From Lepraria neglecta (lineage: Eukaryota; Ascomycota; Lecanoromycetes; Lecanorales; Stereocaulaceae): a DNA stretch of 64,000 bases. The notes beneath the pieces are model-generated. The model had not been told where the DNA came from, ran no database searches, and saw nothing but the letters and a program-made list of their open reading frames with translations. The stretch covers positions 1 to 64,000 of the forward strand of contig CM065653.1 in NCBI GenBank assembly GCA_033220425.1, in the 5' to 3' direction. Both the position numbers and the translations under genes were made by a program. Position 1 is the first letter of the stretch; every line of letters begins with the position of its first letter. This document shows, piece after piece, positions 36,459 to 46,471 of this stretch.

Positions 36459-39400
36459 TATACCCCTAGCTTGAGCGCTAATATGATTAGGCTATAAAAA
36501 TCATATAATAAGGGTTAAAATATCGGCTATATTAAGGAGTTTAATAAAGTTTTGGTGTTTTTAAATTGGTAAAGCTTTAGTAAGGCTATCTGCTAGTATA
36601 TCGGCCGTAGGAATCTATAAGGCTATAACCCATATAGATTATTAATGGCTACTATATAAGCTTATTAACGGTTCCTAGTTCTAGAAGAAAGGATATTATC
36701 CTTATTTATATCTACGGATATATCGTTGGAGCGGGGAGCGGGAGCTCCTATTAGTCGATATTCCTAGTTACTATCTCTATTACCTACTAGTAGTATTTCT
36801 AATAAGGATGCCGATAAGGATATAAATTCATTAGGATCGACTATTTCTAATAGCGGCGGTAATATATATAATTGGTATTTATTAGTTATTATCTTGGGAG
36901 GTAGGATTAGAGTAGTATTACTATTACTAGGAATAGGAATCTCTAGCTTCTGCTTATCTTAATTATCGGCTAGTAGAGCTTCAGGGATTTCTTATAAGAT
37001 TTATATAACTTGTAGTAGTTCTTGCTCTTCTTACTAGGAATCCAAATATAATAGATATTCCTGGAGCTATACCCTACTAGATACCTAATATAAGCTCGAG
37101 GCTCTAGCTTCTAGAGCTTTAGAATATTATAAATAAGAGGGTAAGCTCTATAGCTATAAATCTTTATATATAAGAGTATCGGCTTTAAGTAGTAAAGGGC
37201 TTCGAACGGTATTATTCCCGTCCTAGATATTAGGGTATAGTTAAGGATATATATCGCTGCTGATACTATTTCCGGCTATAGATTATATAGTAAGTTAGTA
37301 CTGATCCTTATACATCTGGCTTTCTGAATAATCACCCCCCTAGAGCGCTCGGATTTTCCGTTTTAGGCAGGGGTGTATAGAGTAGTACGCTCTAATTAGA
37401 TACTATACCTAGTAAGTAGGTCTCCGAAGGCTTGTCCTAAGGACTTCTTACTATTAGTACGAAGGAAAGTTATCCGCTATTAGTACTAATTTTCTATAAT
37501 ATTAACCATGCGGGCGACTATATTAGTAGCCTTATACTTATTATAATATGTCTATAACTAATAGAAGTAGGTATTCTAGCAGACAAAATGACTGATCTAA
37601 GTATATCTATTATAGCCTTACTCTATAGAAATAAGATTATACGATAAAGTAGACGTGTTAATAGGACTTTATTATCACTTCTTCTTGAAATAATACAATA
37701 TACTTTTAAGAGGCGACAGGTTTTATAGGGTTTAAACTCGTCTTAAGTATATAGCGAAGTAAGCTTTAGTCCTTTAGCTATAGTTAGTAGCTTAGAAATA
37801 GTATTAGCTCCTATATAGCCTATTATTTGGTATAGATGGTTTAGCGAAGCTTCGAAAGTTTTTTACTAAGATATAGCTTCTAAAGAGTTAGAGTTTGTAG
37901 CGGATAAAGCAAAGATTTATTTCGCCGATAGTAGGTTATTATATTTAATAATCCAATACCTATTATATAGTTTAAGCTGGTAGAAGTGATTCTATCTTCC
38001 TTTTTCGACTATATATAGAGTATCCTTTATAGTATCCCAATAAATGTTTATAGCCTTTGCCTTACTAAATAAGACTAAGTTAGTAAAGAATCCTAGGATC
38101 AGGGCCATTTATTTAAGTAAAATATTTTCTGTCCTATTAGTTGGTAACGCGATAGTAATATCGACCGTCCTATAGGTAGTAATAGGATATATTGTTAATC
38201 CGGAAACAAGATAGTCGTCGGATATAGTTGAGTGAGTTATTTTAAAGCGATAGGGATCGTTATAGATATAGATATTCGATCTAGAATCTAGTATCTAGGA
38301 GTTTATAATATTATAGTCGTTTATATTAAGGACTACTATAGGATCGCTATAATACCATTTTATTACAAAGGTTCTTGGATCCTATAGTTCAGTTAGAGGC
38401 TTAGTAGTTGTTTTCGATATCTACTTATTAGCTCTCTACTTCCTAGCCTTTTCGACGTTAGCTTTGACTTTTGAATCCTCCAGGGCTTCTTCTACTTTCT
38501 GGACAATCTTGGTATTTGGTTTCCAGCCATTGGGACGTAGTAATTCGATAAGGTAATAGCAATTACTATACTAATATACCATCCCACAAGCATATTCCTA
38601 GGGCGGTTCCTTTGATTTTTGAGGGTTTATAGATATAGATATCAGAGGTTGACCTTGCAGCGTTACCGTATATAAGGATACGGAGTTACTAGATAGTAGA
38701 TTATCTATACTAATTTGTCGAAAGAGATTAAGGACTTCCATAAAGGTAGGTATTTTCTTATTTCGGGAACGTCTGAGCTATAGGTTATAAAGTGATATTA
38801 CGGTCTAGGTAGGATTCGTCTACTTAAGGCTGTTAATAAAATAGTTAAGGATTAAACCTGTTTCAACATCCGAATACCTCGTTGCTTTGGCTTCTGCATA
38901 GACCGTTTCCTATCTACTAAGCTACTACTTGATATTCTAACCCTTTAGTAGTCCTATACAAAGTACTTTATACTAACGATCAATCTTAAGAGCTCGGATA
39001 CTTAAATAAGGTTCGATAGCATGTTAGAGGGATCGAAGAGCTTGCTATAGAGTGTCCTTATCAAGAATATACGTGACGTACTCAGGTAAGATTGATTTTT
39101 GTATATATAATAATATACGGATTAGTATATCCTTCTTCTCCCTATAATCCTTTTATCGAATATTAAACTCTAGTAACTAATTAGTATATTAATCGTTGCG
39201 CTCGATTTCTGTAAGGCCTAGTAGTAGCCCTATTTATCTTAGAAGAGTGGGAGTAGTAATTAGGGGCTCTTAATCGAGCGATAGGTCTATAAGATCCTAG
39301 ATATCTGATTATTTTGCACTGGATCTAATAATAGAGATCCAGTTATACTATATTAATATATCTGTAAGGGTGATCGATATAGAAACGGTAGCTTGTAAGC

Positions 39401-39548
39401 TTATATTAATGGCTTCTACCGCGATAAAGGAAATTAGATAAGTTTAAGGCTTATTGAAGATGTTAAAGAATCGGGTACAGCGGTTGGTATACTTGATCGG
39501 GTTTAGCGCCGTTTAAGCTAACTAATTAGGGCAATCCGGGCTTATAAC

Positions 39549-39727
39549 TGTCACTATGGTGTAAGCGTTGCAATATATTAATGAGATCTATGAATGTGAA
39601 CAGCCTAAGGAGCCAGAATCTATAGAATAAGGCTCCTAATATATATGATGGAGTGTTAAATAGTAGAAGACGCTAGAATGTTGACAAAGAAATGGTGATA
39701 AAGGAAAATGGCTAATAGTATACAATA
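39549..39727 (-). repeat. Copia LTR, right copy (179 bp), at the edge of the RIP block
   Basis: It keeps most of its TpG and CpA steps. Read on the minus strand it runs TATTGTATAC...GTGACA, close to the usual TGTTG...ACA ends. ATTCC follows on the plus strand. Confidence 0.88.
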
Positions 39728-40838
39728 ATTCCGAAGCTGATAAGAGGCTTTTCGAGATAGCAATCCGAGAGAGCCCGTATGTAGCCGAATGTGACAAGGA
39801 TGGATAGACGTACGCTGTGCGAGATGGAGACGAAATGCCGTTGATCGCCATTGCCCTGACACAATTGCCCAATCTCACGTCAGTCATACTTCAAGATTTC
39901 AACGGCGAGGAGCGACTCCCTGCTAATGGAGATCTATTTTTCACCATCAATCGGATGATTGCTCTACTCGTCCCGTTCTATAGCACTGGAACACCAGAGG
40001 CACTTCCCTCCTCACGGAATCAGCCAACATCTCCGCTCATGCCCACCCTGACTTATGTGTGGGTCGAGCCTGGCTTTAACCCTGAGAACCCTGAGGCGTT
40101 CATAGATGCAGGAGCCATCCAAGCTTTCGCCGCATTACCGTCAGTCAAAGTCATCAACGGCCACAGAATTGGAGGGGATGAAGAGGACGTGGAACTGGCC
40201 GAACCGCTGGAGAGCTCTCACGCCACTACCCCCAATCTCTCGGCATGCGATATATCACCCTAGCGAATGTTTCCTTTCTTGGAGGGCTTTGCGCATCTGG
40301 AATCGTTCACATACTAGCCTTCTCCACGAACAGAGTTGTCTCAAACTTACGAGCCGCTCTTCTATGTTCGGGCTCTTATGATTGGAGCAAAGAACATTCT
40401 CCGAAGGCTAACACTTCAATCCGCTTCTGACAACGCCAGCTACATCGGTAGCCTCCGACGATTCGAGGCTTTGGAGTATCTAGAATCAGACCTGATTTCG
40501 CTCGTTGGTGATTTATCGCAAACAAACAAAACCCTGGAGGCCAGTCTTCCACCGAATATCCAAGAGGTCATACTCTATGATGATAGCAGTGATTCTCATC
40601 TCTATGAAGATCAGCTGGACCCGTTAGCAGAAGAGAAGGAATCTTCCACCCTCATCTTAGTCGGTTCAAATTTGTAATTCCATTTGGACGCGTTGACGGC
40701 ACTGACATCACAGACTGGACGAACACTTTCAAAGAGGCCGTGATCTCATTGGAGTTCGAGGACTATGATTCGGTCCCCCTTCCAGTCTTCTCGAAGTCTC
40801 ATACAATCTCTCCTTACCACGTGGAACAACATCATTGA

Positions 40839-41335
40839 AGGTCGCATGTAGGTCATGCCTCTGAGGCAGACTGTTAGCCGATTCAGCTTGCACTCTAAGA
40901 AAAATAGGAAATTGAGGCAGAGTTCATGATGTGGGAAGGGGTAAACACCCCAAGCACTCACCATACATCCTTGCAGTTGAGCTAACTTGCTCTATGTAGT
41001 TGGCTAAGCGAAGCGCCACTCGACTTCAAGCATGCGCTGATATCCGTTCATCGGTGGAGTATGACGCTCTCTGGGGTGAGCAATTGGCTTGCCCGCGTTT
41101 TATGCGTTCTTCCAATCATGCATCACCTACTTTCATGCAGAATAAAAAATTACATACATCCATGCGATCTTGATCGTCTGAGCGCGCCCACAGGTGAATC
41201 AATGTCCATGGTTGATACTCGCAAATGATGCTTGTGCAAAAGTCTTATATAGGATCTACCACCTCATGCCCCTGCCCATGTCAACCTTCCACTTTGATCG
41301 TTATCGCCTCTGACTCTCACCTATTTATTCTGCTC
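40839..41335. other. Intergenic, nothing recognised
   Basis: Normal-composition DNA between the F-box relic and the 3' end of the NmrA-like gene. The short open frames here look like chance. Confidence 0.5.
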
Positions 41336-42450
41336 TTACAACTCAAACCAAGGTTCTTTCGCCCTCACAAACTCCTCCCACGTACTCGCCTTCCCCTCAA
41401 TCTGTTCTAATGTCCACTGCACTTCCCTTTCCCCTGTCGGTCCGTAGTACTCATAGTCCTTAATGAGTCCTAAACTGTCCTTCAGAATTCTCATCATCTC
41501 AGGCGGCAGTGAGACTTTGGTAGTTCCTCCTGGAATCTGCACAAATCTCACTTTCTTGCCCGTGACCTTCGTCCAGGTGTCAGCCATTTCTGGCCCAGTG
41601 TAGTAAGCAGTCGCCGCTGTGAAGATTTTGCCACTGTACTTCTTGGGATTGAGTAGGGCAGGCGCAAGATATTTGCCGGTGTCTTTGATATCGATGAGGG
41701 GAATCCGAGTGTCAGCATTCCAGGTTTGGGCAAATTCGAAATCGCCGTTGATGTTCTGAACAACGCCACGAATTAGTCCCTCACCCTATTGGGTGAATAG
41801 GTACTGACAGGCTTTGGCTTGAACAAGGTCAAGAAGTTCTGCATGAAGAAAGCCGGCATAAAGAAAGCACTTGTGATGGGCAAGCCACGGATATATGTTT
41901 CCACATCTGCCTTACTATCCCACTGTACAACGCCGGTCAAGGTACCATCCGTCATCTTGGTCACATTAGGAAGTGTGGACCAGATTAGCAAGGAAGCACC
42001 GGCAGCGACTGCAGCATCTGCCATGGCTTTGCCTTGAGCGATCTCTATGGCTGCGGAAGCTTTCTCCCAGACTATTGCGGTGAGCATCAGCACTTTTGCA
42101 GGGCAAAATGCCTAATCTCCGAACTCTTGGAGCTGAGACGTACAATTGGTAACGGCAAAGACGGCAAAAGAGCCTGCAACAGCAAGTTTGAGAGACGCTT
42201 CATCATCCATATCAGCCTAAGAAAGATCAATTACATGCAACTGCGGAGATGATTTTCATCAATGAATGAGATTTACCTTGACCATCTCCACGCCCCTTTC
42301 CTGGAACTCCACAGCAGCAGGCTTGGATGGATCCCGGGTAATACCACGGATCTTGTAAGCCCGTGAGAGCTCGGGATTGCTCAAAGTATAGTCAATCAGA
42401 TTACCGCCTTGCTGACCAGTGGCGCCGAAGACGGTCAAAAGTTTACGCAT
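41336..42450 (-). CDS. NmrA-like NAD(P)-binding protein (atypical SDR), one frame break
   Basis: It starts at 42,450 with an N-terminal Rossmann motif: LTVFGATGQQGG (GATGxxGG). Three exons: 42,450-42,277, 42,216-42,144 and 42,071-41,336, with introns of 60 bp (GTAAAT...TTAG) and 72 bp (GTACGT...ATAG). Exon 1 gives the nucleotide-binding fold, and the middle and end give the NmrA-type body (ASLLIWSTLPNV, FMPAFFMQNFL, PLIDIKDTGKY). The total is 983 nt, one short of a multiple of three. The frame breaks in a run of three C at about 41,785; either side reads well, so the intact protein would be about 327 aa. NmrA relatives sense redox state through NAD(P), and some act as oxidoreductases or transcriptional regulators. 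A recent pseudogene or a sequence error are both possible. Confidence 0.85.
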
Positions 42451-43395
42451 CGTTGCAGTTGTTCGGCCGACGTTAGTGGTTTTGGGTGAAACTGTTCCTA
42501 GATTGCAACAATTACACAAGACCGGGGTATTTGTCCAATTCAGAGGACGGGAATTCGTTGCTTATATATCAATGGATGAAATGTGATGGATTAATAATCA
42601 ATGCATGGAATGTGATGTGATGGATTAATAATGTCAAGAAGTCCGAACCCTGCAGATTCCGTCCTTTCGATATGAGCCATCTGGATCGGGAGTTCCTCTC
42701 AGTGCCGGAATAGTAGAGCCGTTATCACCATAGGACTATGGAAAGCTTTGATATCTGCTCAAGACCACGAAGTTGACAGAGTGCAATACCTTTAACTCAG
42801 CGAACGGTGCTACGCATTGGACTTCCGGATAAGGTAATCCTCGGATCAATATTGATCCGGAGCCGGGAGAAATTTCTGCAAAATGTCCATCCCACTTCCA
42901 CTCCCATTCCAAACCGTGAACATCGTGTGCGATCAATTCTGAGACTGTACACCCGATGGGATCGAGGTCAATTTGGGCTACATAGAGGTCCAGCAGTTCC
43001 TTTCGGAATGGTCTCAACACGCCACAACTCAGCGCTCTGGTCTCTGTTTGCAGCTGAGGCTGACTGTGCCTTCGCTTCGCAACTTGGTCTTATACTTGCA
43101 GTTCCTGTCAGATCTTATAGGCATGCTTCACAGCTCTGTTTCATCCCAACAGCCACTGACCACTAATCAATCCATCGCATTTGGGCAATGCTTACATGAA
43201 ATCTTTGGCGGGCGCCCCTAGCGCTGACTGGATATGCTTACCTGCTTACTGTAATTATGTATAAAGTCAATAATGTATAAACCAGCTTTCTATCCTCCAA
43301 GGCTTGACACATTCTTTCGTTAATCATAGCTCTTCATCGGCTCGCAGAGACCACTGCGAAATCCAACCTTTTTCTAATCAAAACACGTTAACCAA
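42451..43395. other. Intergenic; possible gene fragment on the minus strand
   Basis: Between the divergent NmrA-like and Ala/Gly-rich genes, so both promoters should lie here. Near 42,560-42,630 there is a short repeat of GGAATGTGATG/GATTAATAAT. A minus-strand frame at 42,736-43,020 (94 codons, acidic and Trp-containing) looks mildly protein-like but has no recognised family and no clear gene structure. Confidence 0.45.
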
Positions 43396-44507
43396 ATGGC
43401 CGCCATCGTGATGAAGGGTCCGTACCATACCTCTAGTTCCATCCGTTGCATGGTTCTGACTTGCTACAGTTGCGCAAGCTGCGGGAGGGAGTGGGGGTGC
43501 TGCGCAGCAGGTCACCAGCATCGCAGATGCGGCCGTTCACATTATGGACGTCGCTCGCGACGAGGCCGCCAAGTGCAAGGAAGCCGCGAGGACCGACAAC
43601 AACGAATTCAACATCCGCAAGAACTTCCTGGTCAATGCCGTAAATTCCATCATGGAAGCAACGTGTTCACAGTATAACATCGTCATCTGCACAAACCAGG
43701 ACCATGATGATTTCCAGAATCTGAAAGGACAAATCTTACCCATGGATCTCCTCAATGTCGAAGTCGCCACAGGCAAAGTCGTCAACTTTGAGGTCTACGT
43801 GTTCGACACAGGCAATTATCTGAGACATGGAAAATGGGAGCAAGACAGCTGGTGGTACTGGGGCCAGTCTAAAGTTTGGCATGACCCTGCGGCTATGCAT
43901 GTGGATTTCAACAATGCCCAAAAGAAGCTTGACGCCACCGCAATCAAGAAGCAGCAAGATGACGACGCAGCCAAAACGAAGGCTGCAGCAGCTGTGACTG
44001 CCGCTTCAAAGTCCACTCAAGCCGCAACAGCAAAGATGCAAGCTCCAGCAAATGCTGCAGATGCACCTAGTCAAGCTGCTGATGCTGCCCAGGCACAGGC
44101 AGATCAAGCACCGGGTGGAGCCCAGGCTGGAGGTGCAGCATACCCGGTAGCATCTCTGCCCGGTGGAGGCTATCCTGCGGCGCCGGCATCTGGAGGCTAT
44201 GGCGCGCCTCCTGCAGACCCGTCTCTTGGAGGTAGCCCATATGGTGCGGCAAGAGGCTACGATGCACCCGAGCCATCTGGTGGAGCAGGAGGTTACGGTG
44301 CCCCAACAAGTGCTGCCCCAGCTCCTGGGCTTATGGACCGTAAGTTTTGGTCTACTTTCTTACTGCAGGCCTGCAGATTGGCTGATGTTGAGGATGAACT
44401 TTTGAACAGATCTTGCGAATGCTGCTTCTGCCCCAATGATGCAGATGTTCATGGGAGGAATGGGTAGCGGGATGGGAGGCGCACCGGCAGGACAATCGGC
44501 GTACTAA
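43396..44507 (+). CDS. Uncharacterised protein: globular head, Ala-rich middle, Gly/Pro/Tyr-rich tail
   Basis: Three exons: 43,396-43,417, 43,470-44,339 and 44,410-44,507 (22+870+98 = 990 nt, 329 aa), with introns of 52 bp (GTCCGT...ACAG) and 70 bp (GTAAGT...ACAG). The sum is divisible by three and both joins keep frame, which supports the model. Residues ~20-170 form a conserved-looking head with Trp/Tyr-rich QDSWWYWGQSKVWHD. Residues ~170-240 are Ala/Gln/Lys-rich and probably helical or coiled. Residues ~240-300 are GGYGAP-type repeats, and the end is Met/Gly-rich (MMQMFMGGMGSG). No signal peptide or membrane span. The tail resembles disordered, condensate-prone or wall-associated stress proteins, but I do not recognise the family. 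Confidence 0.85.
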
Positions 44508-44822
44508 TTACTCAGTGATAGTTGCAACATGACGCCTTAGAAGTTGGTGGCATCATGTTGAGGATCTGGGTCGGGTTCGTGCTGCGAGTTCAAATTGGCT
44601 CGGCTTTGCGTAAGAGAGTCTGGTAATGAATATTCGAAGTGTCTTGCATAAAAAGCAAATTTCAGGAATACTGTTTGCTCAGCCAAAAGAGCTTCTATTG
44701 AGGCCTTATCCATAGTTCATGTCCTCTGGTGGACGCCATGTTTCGAATCTATTTCTCAACAGATATGAAGCCGTCGTAGGATCCAGCTAGTCGCCTTTCC
44801 CTATGTTCCCCTGCGCCTATAG
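44508..44822. other. Intergenic, nothing recognised
   Basis: The 3' flank of the Ala/Gly-rich gene. No open frame or repeat seen. Confidence 0.5.
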
Positions 44823-44965
44823 TGTTGCAATCCGTTGCTTGATTGCTTTCTATGCGATTCCAGAAGCCTGTTGCTAGCCGTTCTTTGTCTGGTTTGGCCA
44901 TATATAGGGCTCTGGGAGCCCCCATTAGCTAGATATCCTTCCCAGCCTATTGCCACATTGCAACA
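44823..44965. repeat. MITE-like repeat, copy 1 (143 bp)
   Basis: It is bounded by short inverted ends TGTTGCAA...TTGCAACA. The inner ~100 bp (AGCCTGTTGCTAGCC to the end) matches 45,496-45,602. It holds a quasi-palindromic GGGCTCTGGGAGCCCCC core. Confidence 0.65.
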
Positions 44966-45495
44966 GGTTATAAGCCCGGACAGCGCCTATTCCGCTGCGC
45001 CTTTATGGGGAAGATTCCCTTATAGCACGATGTCTGCGTTGTATACATTCAGCCCTCCTATATCGACTCACGTACTACCTAAGGATTCGCTATTTAGGGG
45101 AGGCGGTATAGAGGAGTTCAGCCCTCGGATTTGCTTGCTAATCGACTTATAGATATAGAGTCAGATATCAATAGAGGCATTATAGAGGAATTCGGTTCCC
45201 AGTCAGTTATTTCTGGGAGTATTTCGGTCCGGATACAGGGGAGATATATGGATTCTCAGGCCTACGACAACCACTCGAGCCCTACACGGTTTTGTAGGCA
45301 CGGCTCCTCAGTTAGTTGCTACTAAGAGCATTTACTCAAGCCCTACATCGCTATAGGTACGGTCCCGGGTCAGTTGCTCCTAGGCACATTCGACTCCAAT
45401 CAGTCAATACGGGGACTATCAACGACCTCTCGGACGCCGAAAAATATTTTGGGTCCAGGATTGAGGGGAGCGCTAGCAGGGATGTGTTTCTGGAG
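44966..45495. other. DNA between the MITE-like copies, with a degenerate ~60-bp tandem pair
   Basis: Two imperfect head-to-tail segments (about 45,271-45,331 and 45,333-45,395) share CTCRAGCCCTACA, TAGGYACGG and TCAGTTGCT-type pieces. The whole 44,823-45,602 stretch could be one small composite element. Frames here are short and look like chance. Confidence 0.5.
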
Positions 45496-45602
45496 TGTTG
45501 CAAGCCTGTTGCTAGCCGTTCTTTATCTGTTTTGGCCATATATGGGGCCCTGGGGCCCCCATTAGCTAGACATCCTTCCCAGCCTATTGCCACATTGCAA
45601 CA
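45496..45602. repeat. MITE-like repeat, copy 2 (107 bp)
   Basis: It has the same TGTTGCAA...TTGCAACA ends as copy 1 and a GGGGCCCTGGGGCCCC core able to fold. No coding capacity. Confidence 0.65.
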
Positions 45603-46471
45603 TATAGCTCAATTGCTAAGTAGTGCATTTCGCAGAAATGATTTTCAGGTGATCAATGACAGGAATTGAGTCCTGGTTGGCACGCACTTGCCACGTCAAT
45701 TGGTGGGAAACAAGCGGCGGGGCTTACGGCATCGTACAGCATCGTGCGGCATCGTGCAGCTCAGGGTCGTCACTCCGCAGCAACTTTAACCTCTCGGCAA
45801 CATCACGAGATAGCTAGTGGACAGGATGAATTTGTCCAGACAAATAACTTTTATCTCCATGCTTTCCTTGAACAGGCATCAATTGTTCTCCTCATCACTG
45901 AGGTAGCGAGAGGCTTGCATTAATTACTAGCTATACTAGCCATAGCAAGAACGCCAAGGATTCCAGAACCCGAGCTTTAGCTAAACATCTCCGGCTGACA
46001 CTCAGTAATGCCAGGATCTACCACGATGCTGACAAGGGTGGCAGACTGCACAGAGTAGTAATCAGGCTAAAGTTTCCTAAAGTTTCCCAAAGCGTTGACC
46101 AAGGCCAACTTCGGAGCATAATAAGAGCAAGCCAAGAATACCAAGAAAGCCTTTGCAACCCGGACCGTTGACAGTAACGTCGGAGAAAGGTCGTTGATAC
46201 TGGGTTTTTTTCCAAATTGAATACATTCGACCGCCATACTAATGCAGATAAGATTCTTACAGATCCCTGGGTCGCAGCAGGGTTGCATGCGACTGTCATG
46301 CAGGACAAGCGAGGTGCATGAGCCACCAGTGAGGTCTAGACCACTCATGTTCCTCCTACACCAAAAAAGCACTTGACGATTACCTAGCTTATGGATGGAA
46401 AAGATCTATAAAAGCAGCCTTCCTGGATGTTTTTCATCTTACCCAACTCCCGTCTCTCCGCTTGATTCAAG
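45603..46471. other. Intergenic, promoter side of the FAD oxidase
   Basis: There is a small GCATCGTGCRG-type tandem repeat at about 45,728-45,760. A TATA-like CTATAAAAGCAG at ~46,410 lies about 60 bp upstream of the next start codon and could be its core promoter. No gene recognised. Confidence 0.45.

Larger units (their letters stand above)
36280..39727 (-). mobile_element. Ty1/Copia retrotransposon, minus strand, broken fossil
   Basis: A 3.4-kb element with gap-free 179-bp LTRs (36,280-36,458 and 39,549-39,727) and the 5-bp target duplication ATTCC at 36,275-36,279 and 39,728-39,732. On the minus strand an integrase core (YTPAQNG-SER-type segment near 37,380 and IVSAAIYILN near 37,230) precedes a variable linker at 36.8-37.1 kb; gag/protease-like sequence lies towards 39 kb. 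Several breaks; not functional. It sits inside the F-box gene. It still has TpG/CpA, above all in its right half, so it is the youngest insertion in the block. Confidence 0.85.
35941..40838 (+). pseudogene. F-box protein gene, RIP-damaged and split by a Copia element
   Basis: A fungal F-box-type protein (about 480 codons without the insertion) in two parts. Part 1 (35,941-36,279, 113 codons) lies in the RIP block and holds the F-box signature LPNELILKI near codons 13-21, then protein-like sequence ending KPEYVKYS. The start is inferred from an ATA (ATG after RIP) at 35,941. Part 2 resumes at 39,733 in the same frame (EADKRLFEIAIRESP) and continues with leucine-rich, SCF-substrate-receptor-like sequence to about 40,838. 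Part 1 carries about eight TAG/TAA codons. Part 2 carries three TAGs (near 39,808, at 40,261 and at about 40,315) and one frame change near 40,660. All stops fit CAG/CAA/TGG hit by RIP. F-box proteins normally link targets to SCF ubiquitin ligases. This copy is dead. Confidence 0.78.

Noticed and set aside
1-39727. AT-rich block as mitochondrial or centromeric DNA by composition alone
   Set aside because: The bias is specific to loss of CpA/TpG within recognisable transposons and host genes, which RIP explains. No mitochondrial genes are present, and a centromere cannot be inferred from sequence alone.
39636-39887. Minus-strand frames across the Copia LTR and F-box junction
   Set aside because: They straddle the insertion border and oppose the well-supported F-box frame; no family resemblance.
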